Below, piece after piece: positions 7,543 to 14,206 of a stretch of DNA of 15,180 bases. Source of the DNA: GCA-2862585 sp963991165 (GTDB taxonomy: Bacteria > Bacteroidota > Bacteroidia > Flavobacteriales > UBA7312); contig CAXDOW010000044.1 in assembly GCA_963991165.1 (NCBI GenBank), positions 1-15,180 of the forward strand, read 5' to 3'. The notes under the pieces were generated by a model. That model saw nothing but the letters and a program-made list of their open reading frames with translations, searched no databases and had not been told where the DNA came from. Numbering within the stretch: the stretch's first letter is position 1; the number at the start of each line of letters is the position of its first letter. The translations under genes and the position numbers were made by a program.

Positions 7543-8442
7543 TTATTTTTTGAGTTGTTCTATTAAGTCGTACATATCTTTGTTGGACTGAAACAGTATT
7601 TCTACTTTTCCTTTTCCTGACTTCATTACTTTTAGATTGACCTCTTTATTGAGCACACTGGATAAGTCATTGGCTATTTTTTGATGTTCGAATTTTGGAA
7701 TCGTGGATGGTTTTTTTATGTTTTTAGCTTTATAGCCAGTCTGACCAAAATCTTTGACAATTTGTTCGATTTCTCTGACAGTAAATTGATTGACTACGGC
7801 ATCTCTAAAAATATTTATTTGAGTGTCAGGGTTACTAATAGTTATCAAAGCTCGAGCGTGTCCCATGGAAATTTCTTCCTTTTTTAAGGATGCTAAAATC
7901 TCAGCAGGTAATTTTAAAAGTCTGAGGTAGTTCGTGATGGTTGATCTTTTTTTCCCTACTCTTGAGCTCATTTTTTCTTGTGTGAGCTTACACTCTTCAA
8001 TGAGTCGTTGATAGCTCAAGGCGATTTCGACTGGATTTAATTGCTCTCTTTGTATATTTTCTACTAGAGCCATTTCAAGCATCTCTTGATCGTTAGCGAT
8101 GCGTATATAGGCAGGCACAACTGCCAGTTTAGCTATTTGGGATGCTCTAAATCTTCTTTCTCCAGAAATTAGTTGGTATTTGTCGTAGCCAAGTTTTCTG
8201 ACGGTTAGCGGTTGAATGATGCCAAGTTGCTGAATAGATATAGCCAATTCTTGCAAGGAATTGTCGTCAAAGTCTCGTCTTGGCTGAAATGGATTGACCT
8301 CAATTTTGTTTAATGGTAAATCCGTAACAGAGCCAACTGTTTTTCCGATGTTTTCTACATTTTCATTGGTGGTGATATCTGTTTCTGCATTTTTTAATAG
8401 AGCGGATAATCCCTTTCCCAATGCTTTTTTCTTATCGGCCAT
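7543..8442 (-). CDS. parB: Chromosome-partitioning protein ParB
   Basis: CTPase and DNA-binding clamp that loads at parS sites near the origin and works with ParA in chromosome segregation. The 299-residue protein has the usual MADKKKALGKGLSALL start, the N-terminal ParB fold with GERRFRAS (94-101) and ENIQREQLNPVE (128-139), a helix-turn-helix region (about 153-175, LTQEKMSSRVGKKRSTITNY) and a C-terminal dimerisation segment. ATG at 8440-8442 begins 2 nt after the parA stop. DUF5683 follows with no spacer. I saw no sequence resembling the consensus parS palindrome in the window, so the target sites probably lie elsewhere. Confidence 0.97.
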   Translation of the reverse strand: MADKKKALGKGLSALLKNAETDITTNENVENIGKTVGSVTDLPLNKIEVNPFQPRRDFDDNSLQELAISIQQLGIIQPLTVRKLGYDKYQLISGERRFRASQIAKLAVVPAYIRIANDQEMLEMALVENIQREQLNPVEIALSYQRLIEECKLTQEKMSSRVGKKRSTITNYLRLLKLPAEILASLKKEEISMGHARALITISNPDTQINIFRDAVVNQFTVREIEQIVKDFGQTGYKAKNIKKPSTIPKFEHQKIANDLSSVLNKEVNLKVMKSGKGKVEILFQSNKDMYDLIEQLKK

Positions 8443-8444
8443 AA

Positions 8445-9230
8445 TTAAATAATTTGTAATTCACGTTTTAAATTTTTTTCAATAATCTCTTTTGCTAGAT
8501 TCAAATAATTGATGGCTCCTTTGCTGTTGGCATCGTGCATAATTATGGTTTCTCCAAAACTGGGCGCTTCACTCAGTCGCACATTACGTTGGATAATGGT
8601 GTCAAAGACCATTTCTTGGAAGTGAGTTTTTACTTCCTCAACCACTTGATTTGATAACCTTAAGCGCGTATCGTACATGGTTAGCAGAAGCCCTTCAATA
8701 TCTAAAGATTTGTTTAGTCGACTTTGTACAATTTTTATGGTATTTAAGAGTTTACCCAGTCCTTCCAAAGCAAAATACTCGCATTGAATCGGAATGATAA
8801 TCGAATTTGCAGCGGTAAGAGAATTGGTAGTTACGATACCTAAAGAGGGTGCGCAGTCTATTAAAATAAAATCATATTTTTTTTCGATTTTTTTTATGAT
8901 GCTTTTGAGGATAAACTCTCTGTTCGGTTGGTTGATGAGTTCTAACTCGGCACCTACTAAGTCAATATTTGCTGGTAGTAAATCTAAATTCGGACTATTT
9001 GTTTTGAGGATTGCATCGTTTGGATTAGCGCCATCTATGAGGCATTCATACAGTCCGTTTGTTACTTCTCTAGGGTCGAAACCTACCCCTGAGGTGGAAT
9101 TTGCTTGCGGGTCAGCGTCTATCAATAGTACTTTATGTTCTAACACGCCCATACTTGCTGAAAGATTGATGGCAGTTGTTGTTTTTCCAACGCCACCTTT
9201 TTGGTTAGCAATGACAATTATTTTACTCAT
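8445..9230 (-). CDS. parA: Chromosome-partitioning ATPase ParA (Soj)
   Basis: Deviant Walker-A ATPase that dimerises on DNA with ATP and is stimulated by ParB. The 261-residue chain shows KGGVGKTT (11-18), LIDADPQANST (36-46) and the Walker B region FILIDCAPSLG (121-131), followed by IIIPIQCEYFALEGL. There is no N-terminal helix-turn-helix domain, so it is the small chromosomal Soj type rather than a plasmid type Ia ParA. It starts at ATG (9228-9230) and is the first gene of the long minus-strand run; the 179 nt region upstream is shared with the divergent DoxX-like gene. Confidence 0.97.
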   Translation of the reverse strand: MSKIIVIANQKGGVGKTTTAINLSASMGVLEHKVLLIDADPQANSTSGVGFDPREVTNGLYECLIDGANPNDAILKTNSPNLDLLPANIDLVGAELELINQPNREFILKSIIKKIEKKYDFILIDCAPSLGIVTTNSLTAANSIIIPIQCEYFALEGLGKLLNTIKIVQSRLNKSLDIEGLLLTMYDTRLRLSNQVVEEVKTHFQEMVFDTIIQRNVRLSEAPSFGETIIMHDANSKGAINYLNLAKEIIEKNLKRELQII

Positions 9231-9284
9231 AAAATTTTGTATTTAACGTTGCTTTAAGTTTCTAGCTAATTTAATCAATTGGTT

Positions 9285-9314
9285 CAAAATAAATTTGATT
9301 ACATTTGGGTTTAA
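9285..9314 (-). promoter_or_regulatory. Possible parA promoter
   Basis: On the minus strand TTATTTTG (9285-9292) is one base from the Bacteroidota -7 consensus TAnnTTTG and has TTA (9312-9314) 19 nt upstream, in place of TTG. It would give a leader of roughly 48 nt before the parA ATG. Both boxes are imperfect and the region is AT-rich, so chance matches are easy. Confidence 0.3.
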
Positions 9315-9319
9315 AAATA

Positions 9320-9335
9320 GATTAATTTTTTAATC
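9320..9335. repeat. Short inverted repeat in parA/DoxX intergenic region
   Basis: GATTAA (9320-9325) and TTAATC (9330-9335) form a perfect 6-bp inverted repeat around TTTT. It lies between the candidate parA promoter and the candidate promoter of the DoxX-like gene. It could be part of an operator, but short AT-rich palindromes are common by chance. Confidence 0.35.
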
Positions 9336-9339
9336 TGAT

Positions 9340-9368
9340 TTGACAAAAAAAAGGTTGTTTTTTAACAT
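9340..9368 (+). promoter_or_regulatory. Possible promoter of DoxX-like gene
   Basis: TTGACA (9340-9345) is followed after 17 nt by TAACAT (9363-9368), a sigma-70-like arrangement about 40 nt before the ATG at 9410. It also partly resembles the Bacteroidota pattern (TTTG, then TAAC and ATTTTG), although the -7 box is out of register by about two bases. The downstream box overlaps the left arm of the 9362-9385 inverted repeat. Motif inference only. Confidence 0.35.
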
Positions 9369-9385
9369 TTTGGAAAAAATGTTAA
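9362..9385. repeat. Perfect 10-bp inverted repeat, GGAA loop (possible operator or leader hairpin)
   Basis: Left arm TTAACATTTT (9362-9371), loop GGAA (9372-9375), right arm AAAATGTTAA (9376-9385). The arms are exact reverse complements. On the plus strand the RNA hairpin would have a GNRA-type GGAA loop. It ends 24 nt before the ATG of the DoxX-like gene and overlaps that gene's candidate -10 box, so a dimeric DNA-binding regulator site or a 5' leader hairpin are both possible. No U-run follows it on either strand, which argues against an intrinsic terminator. Confidence 0.6.
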
Positions 9386-9409
9386 TAGCAGTTATTAATT
9401 TAGATTTCA

Positions 9410-9847
9410 ATGATATTTACAATAATTACATTACAGACTTTTATTCATGAATTAGGTGGTTCTATTTTGGAGTCATTAAGCGTTTTCTTTTTGGCGGTTT
9501 TATTTTTACAATCTGGTTTCGACAAGCTCGTTGATAGAGCGGGAAACCTTTCTTGGTTGAAAGATCACTTTTCAAAATCTCCTTTGAGTGGCATGGTATC
9601 TTTTTTGTTGTCGGTAGTTACTCTTGTTGAGGTAATTGCAGGACTGGCAAGTTTAATAGGAGCTGGGTGGTTGGTTTTCAATGGTGATTCTACCTTTGCT
9701 ATCATAGGAACGATTTTTTCTATGTTGGCTTTAGTAATGTTGTTTGCAGGACAAAGAATTGCGAAGGATTATGCTGGGGCTCAATCGCTAGTAAGCTACT
9801 TTATTCTGACGATAATTACCTTATTGATGTTGTTAGATAAAATTTAA
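9410..9847 (+). CDS. DoxX-like small membrane protein
   Basis: A 145-residue integral membrane protein with about four hydrophobic segments (roughly 20-36, 62-88, 96-113 and 126-142). The first segment ends in FLQSGFDKLVDRAGNLSWL and the third is followed by GQRIAKDYAGAQ, features I associate with Bacteroidota members of the DoxX/DoxX-like superfamily. Members are small membrane proteins, some linked to quinone or thiol redox, but this branch has no assigned function. ATG at 9410-9412 is the only sensible start because the next methionine is at residue 62. It is divergent from parA and convergent with DUF3276, the two stop codons overlapping within TTAA at 9844-9847. Family call moderate; function unknown. 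Confidence 0.72.
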   Translation: MIFTIITLQTFIHELGGSILESLSVFFLAVLFLQSGFDKLVDRAGNLSWLKDHFSKSPLSGMVSFLLSVVTLVEVIAGLASLIGAGWLVFNGDSTFAIIGTIFSMLALVMLFAGQRIAKDYAGAQSLVSYFILTIITLLMLLDKI

Positions 9848-10185
9848 ATATCCTCAAAATTGATATCGGTAAAGTCTTTACCATCCGAACTATCGTCAGC
9901 GGGCTCGGAGGTATCTTCAAGTGATGAAACGCCTTGCTGATCATTAATAAACTGAATAGTGTCGATAAAAGCATCTTTAAATTTCTCAAAATCTTCTTTA
10001 TAAAGAAAAATCTTATGTTTTTTAAAGCTGTGATTGCCTTCATCGTCAAAGATTTTTTTACTTTCGGTGATAGTCAAGTAATACTCATTGGCTTTAGTAG
10101 CTCTAACATCAAAAAAGTACGTTCTTTTTCCAGCTCTAACCTTGTTTGAATAAATTTCTTCTTGTTCGTCTTTGTAACCCTGCAT
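9844..10185 (-). CDS. DUF3276 (PUR-alpha-like) nucleic-acid-binding protein
   Basis: A 113-residue protein of the DUF3276/PUR family. The core IYSNKVRAGKRTYFFDVRATKANEYYLTITESKK, with KHKIFLYKEDFEKFKDAF following, forms a single PUR repeat; a Bacteroidota homologue in Borrelia-type PUR proteins binds single-stranded nucleic acid. The C-terminal tail (about residues 85-113) is acidic, rich in Asp, Ser and Glu, and probably disordered. I start it at ATG 10183-10185; a TTG two codons upstream is in frame but unneeded. Its stop overlaps that of the convergent DoxX-like gene. It has its own promoter-like sequence overlapping the end of the ABC gene, so it may be transcribed separately from that gene. 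Target in the cell unknown. Confidence 0.88.
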   Translation of the reverse strand: MQGYKDEQEEIYSNKVRAGKRTYFFDVRATKANEYYLTITESKKIFDDEGNHSFKKHKIFLYKEDFEKFKDAFIDTIQFINDQQGVSSLEDTSEPADDSSDGKDFTDINFEDI

Positions 10186-10207
10186 TTTCAATTTTTTATT
10201 AAGTTCT

Positions 10208-10237
10208 CAAATCTAACCATATTAATTCAATTAACAA
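10208..10237 (-). promoter_or_regulatory. Predicted Bacteroidota-type promoter of DUF3276 gene
   Basis: Minus-strand TAGATTTG (10208-10215) matches TAnnTTTG exactly and has TTG (10235-10237, within TTTG) exactly 19 nt upstream, the expected spacing for the Bacteroidota primary sigma factor. Transcription would start near 10201 and give a leader of about 16 nt. The -33 box lies inside the last codons of the ABC transporter gene. This is the best promoter match I found in the window. Confidence 0.65.
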
Positions 10238-12006
10238 ATATTTCTTGGCAGTGATTTTTGTTGTTGATACATGTCATAATAACTACTCTTTTTAGCCATT
10301 AGTTTTTGGTGAGTACCTTGTTCTTTTATAGTTCCTTTATCCAACACAATAATTTCATCTGCATGCGTAATGGACGCAAGTTTGTGACTAACTATGATGA
10401 TGGTTTTCTTTCCTTTGTATTTTATGATTTCATTCATAATTTTTTGCTCGGTTTCATTGTCGACTGCCGATAAGCAGTCGTCTAAAATTAGGATAGAAGA
10501 TGGTTTTAAAAAAGCGCGAGCTATGGAAATACGTTGTTTTTGCCCTCCCGATAAGGTAACGCCTCGTTCACCAATTCTAGTAGAATAACCCTGCGGGAAA
10601 TCAATAATATTGTCGTGAACATCTGCTTTAATGGCTACCTCTTCAATTTCATCCTGAGCGTACTTTGATTGAGTCCCGAAAGCAATATTATTGACAATAG
10701 AATCAGAAAATAATAGGGCTTCTTGAGGAGCAATACTAATGGATTGTCTAAGTGCTTTGAGATTAATTTCGTGAATTGGCTGACCATCAATTTCAATGGT
10801 GCCTTGAGTAGCATCATACATTCTAGTAATGAGTTGCACAATGGATGACTTACCTGACCCTGTTTTGCCAACAATAGCTACAAATTGGTGTTTTTTGATT
10901 GTTAGTGTTATGTCTTTTAATGCGGCGATATCATTTTCAGGATAGTTGAAATTTACATTTTTGAAAGAAATAGACCCTTCTATAATCCCGTCATTGGTTT
11001 TATTGGATGATAGTTTGGAAGGTGTATTCAAAAATTCATTTATTCTTTTTTGCGAAGCTGCTGCCCTTTGAATAATTGAGGTTACCCAGCCAATAGAAGC
11101 CATTGGCCAAGTCAGCATATTGACATAGATAATAAATTCCGCAATATTTCCGGTGGTAATATTACCAGCCGCAGCTTCCAATCCACCTACATAAATCGTT
11201 AGTAGAGTACTCAGTCCTATAAGTAACAGCATAAAGGGAAAAAATGCCGCATTTGTTTTAGCTAGAGAAATATTTCTTTTTTGGTATTCGTAGGTTTCTT
11301 TTGAGAAGTAGTTGAAATTAATCGATTCGTTGACAAAGGATTTCAGAATTCTAATTCCCGAAAAAGACTCTTGTGAAATGGTTGATAACACAGAGAGTTG
11401 TTGTTGTACCCCTTCACTTTTGGAGTGAATAATTTTACTAATAAAAAATATAGTAACAGACATGATGGGCAGTGGTGCTAATACAAACAAACTCAATTTG
11501 GCATTGATGCTGAACATATTATACATGACCAATGAAAATAATGAAATCATATTAATAGGGTACATGGTAGCTGGTCCTAAAAACATTCTTACTCTACTCA
11601 CGTCCTCACTAATTCGCGCCATAAGGTCACCTGTTCTATTTTGTTTGTAAAAACTAATATCGAGTTCTTGGTAATGAGCGTAAATTTCATTTTTTAAGTC
11701 GTATTCAATTAAACGTGACATAACGATAATCGTTTGTCTCATAAAAAACATAAATACGCCCTTTAATAAGGCAAAAAGAATAAGCATCAATCCAAAATAA
11801 AGCAAATTAGAATTCAATGAAGAATAGTCCACAATAGAGTTAGTCTGAGCATCTTCAATGGCCATTTTGGCAGTGTCAAAAGCTTTTCTAGTAAAAATGG
11901 CAGGGTACAAGGCAAATACATTGGAAATCACAACAAAACACACTCCAACTAAAAAACGCCAACGGTATTTTTTGTAGAACTTGAACAGATATTTTAACTC
12001 CGACAT
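10231..12006 (-). CDS. ABC exporter half-transporter (membrane domain fused to ATPase)
   Basis: A 591-residue ATP-driven exporter of the MsbA/MdlA-like type, with one membrane domain followed by one nucleotide-binding domain, so it should act as a dimer. Hydrophobic segments lie around 17-37, 68-88, 145-165, 170-190, 255-275 and 288-306. The ATPase has Walker A GKTGSGKS (380-387), Q-loop Q428, signature LSGGQ (485-489), Walker B ILILDD (505-510) and switch H541. The usual catalytic glutamate after Walker B is aspartate (D510, in LDDCLSAVD), as in MdlA- and BmrC-like proteins. Substrate (lipid, peptide or drug) cannot be told. ATG at 12004-12006; the intergenic region with the divergent dehydrogenase gene is 116 nt. 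No partner half-transporter is adjacent. Confidence 0.94.
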   Translation of the reverse strand: MSELKYLFKFYKKYRWRFLVGVCFVVISNVFALYPAIFTRKAFDTAKMAIEDAQTNSIVDYSSLNSNLLYFGLMLILFALLKGVFMFFMRQTIIVMSRLIEYDLKNEIYAHYQELDISFYKQNRTGDLMARISEDVSRVRMFLGPATMYPINMISLFSLVMYNMFSINAKLSLFVLAPLPIMSVTIFFISKIIHSKSEGVQQQLSVLSTISQESFSGIRILKSFVNESINFNYFSKETYEYQKRNISLAKTNAAFFPFMLLLIGLSTLLTIYVGGLEAAAGNITTGNIAEFIIYVNMLTWPMASIGWVTSIIQRAAASQKRINEFLNTPSKLSSNKTNDGIIEGSISFKNVNFNYPENDIAALKDITLTIKKHQFVAIVGKTGSGKSSIVQLITRMYDATQGTIEIDGQPIHEINLKALRQSISIAPQEALLFSDSIVNNIAFGTQSKYAQDEIEEVAIKADVHDNIIDFPQGYSTRIGERGVTLSGGQKQRISIARAFLKPSSILILDDCLSAVDNETEQKIMNEIIKYKGKKTIIIVSHKLASITHADEIIVLDKGTIKEQGTHQKLMAKKSSYYDMYQQQKSLPRNIC

Positions 12007-12059
12007 AAATCTGTGTTCAATAAATTATTAAATCAAATAAAATTGTAGTTTAGCGAACT

Positions 12060-12089
12060 CAAAAATAATCAACCTTGATTATGGGTTAA
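12060..12089 (-). promoter_or_regulatory. Predicted promoter of ABC exporter gene
   Basis: Minus-strand TATTTTTG (12060-12067) fits TAnnTTTG exactly, with TTA (12087-12089) 19 nt upstream in place of TTG. The start would be near 12053, giving a leader of about 46 nt. The -33 box lies in a GTTAAC palindrome (12085-12090). On the plus strand a weaker TAACTTTC (12107-12114) near the dehydrogenase start could be its -7 box, but spacing and start distance are poor. Confidence 0.45.
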
Positions 12090-12122
12090 CATGCAACAAA
12101 GGTAACTAACTTTCTATTGATT

Positions 12123-13229
12123 ATGATTGCAAATTCAAAAACAAAAAACCAGATCGATTCCTTACATCAAGAAAGTCACGTTCTTGACTTGATGCACTCC
12201 ATGGATCACGAACAGTTAGTTTTTTGTAATGATAAAGTGACTGGGCTGAAAGCCATCATTGCGATCCATGACACTACCCTTGGACCATCGCTTGGTGGTA
12301 CAAGAATGTGGTCATACAACAACGAAAACGACGCTTTGATTGATGTCTTACGTCTATCAAGAGGAATGACCTACAAAGCAGCCATTACTGGTTTAAACTT
12401 GGGCGGCGGAAAAGCGGTTATAATAGGAAATCCACACACCCTGAAAAGTGAAAAATTAATGCGCAAATTTGGTGAGTTTGTAAATAGTTTGGGTGGAAAA
12501 TACATCACTGCCGAAGATGTTGGCATGAGTGCTCAAGACATGAAATATGTTAAGATGGAAACGGATTTTGTGACAGGTATTCCAATGGAGATGGGAGGAA
12601 GTGGTGATCCTTCTCCAGTAACCGCATTTGGTGTTTTTATGGGAATGAAAGCGGCTGCCAAATTCAAATGGGGAAACGATGATTTGAGACATAAAAAAGT
12701 GGTGGTTCAAGGTGTTGGACATGTAGGAGAGAATGTGGTAAAACATCTGTCTGAAGAAGGTGCTGAAGTTTACATTAACGACATTAATCAAGAAATGGTC
12801 AAGCACGTTTCTGAAAAATATAACACTCAAATAATTAGCCCAGAAGAGGTATATAGTATGCCCTCTGATATTTACTCCCCTTGTGCCTTAGGAGCTACCA
12901 TCAATGACCAAACGATTGACACTTTAAATTGTGATATTATAGCTGGCGCTGCCAACAATCAGCTAAAAGACGAAATGAAGCATGCCAAGCTGTTAAGTCA
13001 ACGCAATATTTTATACGCACCAGACTTTTTGATAAATGCTGGCGGACTTATAAATGTGTATTCTGAACTCAACGGATACGACAGAGAAAAAGCGCTTGAT
13101 AAGACAAGAAATATTTACAACACAACCTTAGAAATCTTTGTTAAAGCACAAGAAGAGGAGATAACCACTCATGAAGCGGCACTGAGATTAGCCCAAGAAA
13201 AAATCCAACAAGCAACGATTAAGTCGTAA
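12123..13229 (+). CDS. Leucine-type amino acid dehydrogenase (Leu/Phe/Val dehydrogenase, Glu dehydrogenase superfamily)
   Basis: NAD-dependent oxidative deamination of a branched-chain or aromatic amino acid to its 2-oxo acid. The 368-residue protein has the dimerisation/catalytic domain HEQLVFCNDKVTGLKAIIAIH, GPSLGGTRMW, then MTYKAAI with K85 and GGGKAVI with K97, and D132 in AEDVG. The 12- and 35-residue spacings equal those of K68/K80/D115 in Bacillus leucine dehydrogenase. The nucleotide motif GVGHVG is at 197-202, and APDFLINAGGLINVY is in the C-terminal half. I start at ATG 12123; a TTG two codons earlier is possible. Leucine is the likely substrate but valine or phenylalanine cannot be excluded. 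nusB follows after 5 nt, so the two are probably co-transcribed. Confidence 0.93.
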   Translation: MIANSKTKNQIDSLHQESHVLDLMHSMDHEQLVFCNDKVTGLKAIIAIHDTTLGPSLGGTRMWSYNNENDALIDVLRLSRGMTYKAAITGLNLGGGKAVIIGNPHTLKSEKLMRKFGEFVNSLGGKYITAEDVGMSAQDMKYVKMETDFVTGIPMEMGGSGDPSPVTAFGVFMGMKAAAKFKWGNDDLRHKKVVVQGVGHVGENVVKHLSEEGAEVYINDINQEMVKHVSEKYNTQIISPEEVYSMPSDIYSPCALGATINDQTIDTLNCDIIAGAANNQLKDEMKHAKLLSQRNILYAPDFLINAGGLINVYSELNGYDREKALDKTRNIYNTTLEIFVKAQEEEITTHEAALRLAQEKIQQATIKS

Positions 13230-13234
13230 CCCCT

Positions 13235-14170
13235 ATGTTAAATCGAAGGCATCTTAGAATCCGAGTTTTACAATTCGTATATTCATGGAACAAATCCAAA
13301 AATGTCGATTTAGCCATTTTCGAAAAACAATTTCGTAAATCTTTGAATAAAGTTGACGAGTTATATCTTTATCTTCTTCTTCTCATGATAGAGCTCAGAG
13401 ATTTTGCAATTAATTATCAAGAAGATGCTAAAAATAAGAAATTGCCAACCTCTGATGATCTTAACCCTAATCCAAAATTCATTGAGAATTTATTTTTAGA
13501 AAAACTCAAAGAAGATTCCTCGCTACTCTCAAGAATCAACAGCTATAAACTTTCGTTTGCTGATCATCAGCCATTAATAAAATCTATTTTTTTCAAAATC
13601 AAAGATTCAGAAGTTTTCAAGGAATATATGACCTCTTCAAACACAAACTTTCAGGATGATAAAAAGTTCGTTGTTCAGTTATTTAGTAAGCTATTAATCG
13701 AAATGGAATCTTTACAAGACTTTCTTTGTGAAAAAAATATGTTCTGGGATGATGATTTGCCATTCATTTCTAGTATGATTGTCAAAACAATTAAGGATTC
13801 TACTCCATCCAAACTGGCTTTGTTGCCATTATTCAAAAATCAAGACGATCAGCAATTTTCCATAAATTTATTAAGGCACACTATCGTAAACTTTGATGAG
13901 TTCTCTGAATTGATTGATGAAAAAACACAAAACTGGGAAATAGAAAGAGTCGCTCAAATAGACTTAATCCTGATGCAAATGGCCTTAGCTGAACTTCTCA
14001 AAATGCCACATATACCAGTCAAAGTTAGTATCAATGAATATCTTGAACTAGCCAAATATTACAGTACTTCCAACAGCAAAAGTTTTGTGAATGGAATTTT
14101 AGATAATATACTTTCTGATCTCAAAGAAAAAAGATTGATTAAAAAAATAGGTCGGGGACTTATAGAATAA
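13235..14170 (+). CDS. nusB: Transcription antitermination factor NusB, long Bacteroidota form
   Basis: RNA-binding factor that with NusE and others forms rRNA antitermination complexes. The 311-residue chain begins MLNRRHLRIRVLQFVYSW, the N-terminal NusB helix (RRxxRxxxxQxxY). The C-terminal part (about 205-298) has the rest of the fold: NWEIERVAQIDLILMQMALAELL and IPVKVSINEYLELAKYYSTSNSKSFVNGILD. Between them lies about 150-180 residues of extra helical sequence absent from the roughly 140-residue E. coli protein but usual in Bacteroidota. ATG at 13235-13237 is 5 nt after the dehydrogenase stop. The DUF1573 lipoprotein gene follows after 36 nt. The composition is rich in Lys, Asp, Phe and Leu. 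Role in antitermination is by homology only. Confidence 0.93.
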   Translation: MLNRRHLRIRVLQFVYSWNKSKNVDLAIFEKQFRKSLNKVDELYLYLLLLMIELRDFAINYQEDAKNKKLPTSDDLNPNPKFIENLFLEKLKEDSSLLSRINSYKLSFADHQPLIKSIFFKIKDSEVFKEYMTSSNTNFQDDKKFVVQLFSKLLIEMESLQDFLCEKNMFWDDDLPFISSMIVKTIKDSTPSKLALLPLFKNQDDQQFSINLLRHTIVNFDEFSELIDEKTQNWEIERVAQIDLILMQMALAELLKMPHIPVKVSINEYLELAKYYSTSNSKSFVNGILDNILSDLKEKRLIKKIGRGLIE

Positions 14171-14174
14171 TTAT

Positions 14175-14182
14175 TATTTTTG
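14175..14182 (+). promoter_or_regulatory. Possible -7 box upstream of DUF1573 lipoprotein
   Basis: TATTTTTG matches the TAnnTTTG element exactly and sits in the 36 nt gap after nusB, about 25 nt before the ATG at 14207. I could not find a TTG at the right distance upstream, so this may be chance or a weak internal promoter. Confidence 0.25.
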
Positions 14183-14206
14183 TCCTTGTAATCAACCATA
14201 GCAATC

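Noticed and set aside
8794..9246. 150-residue plus-strand open frame opposite parA
   Set aside because: It is fully antisense to the well-conserved parA coding sequence, has no recognisable family features, and its length is explained by the codon use of parA.
9362..9385. Intrinsic terminator reading of the inverted repeat
   Set aside because: The stem is almost all A/T and no run of U follows directly on either strand, and it sits before a gene start rather than after a gene end.
9231..9409. Possible parS site or replication origin near parAB
   Set aside because: No palindrome resembling the parS consensus and no cluster of DnaA-box-like sequence was seen; the palindromes present are AT-rich and different.
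9816..10049. 77-residue minus-strand frame overlapping DUF3276 and the end of the DoxX-like gene
   Set aside because: It is in a different frame from the conserved DUF3276 protein on the same strand, and no family is recognisable.
12456..12830. 124-residue minus-strand open frame within the amino acid dehydrogenase gene
   Set aside because: It lies opposite conserved dehydrogenase motifs and has a His/Phe-rich composition typical of a shadow frame; no family match.
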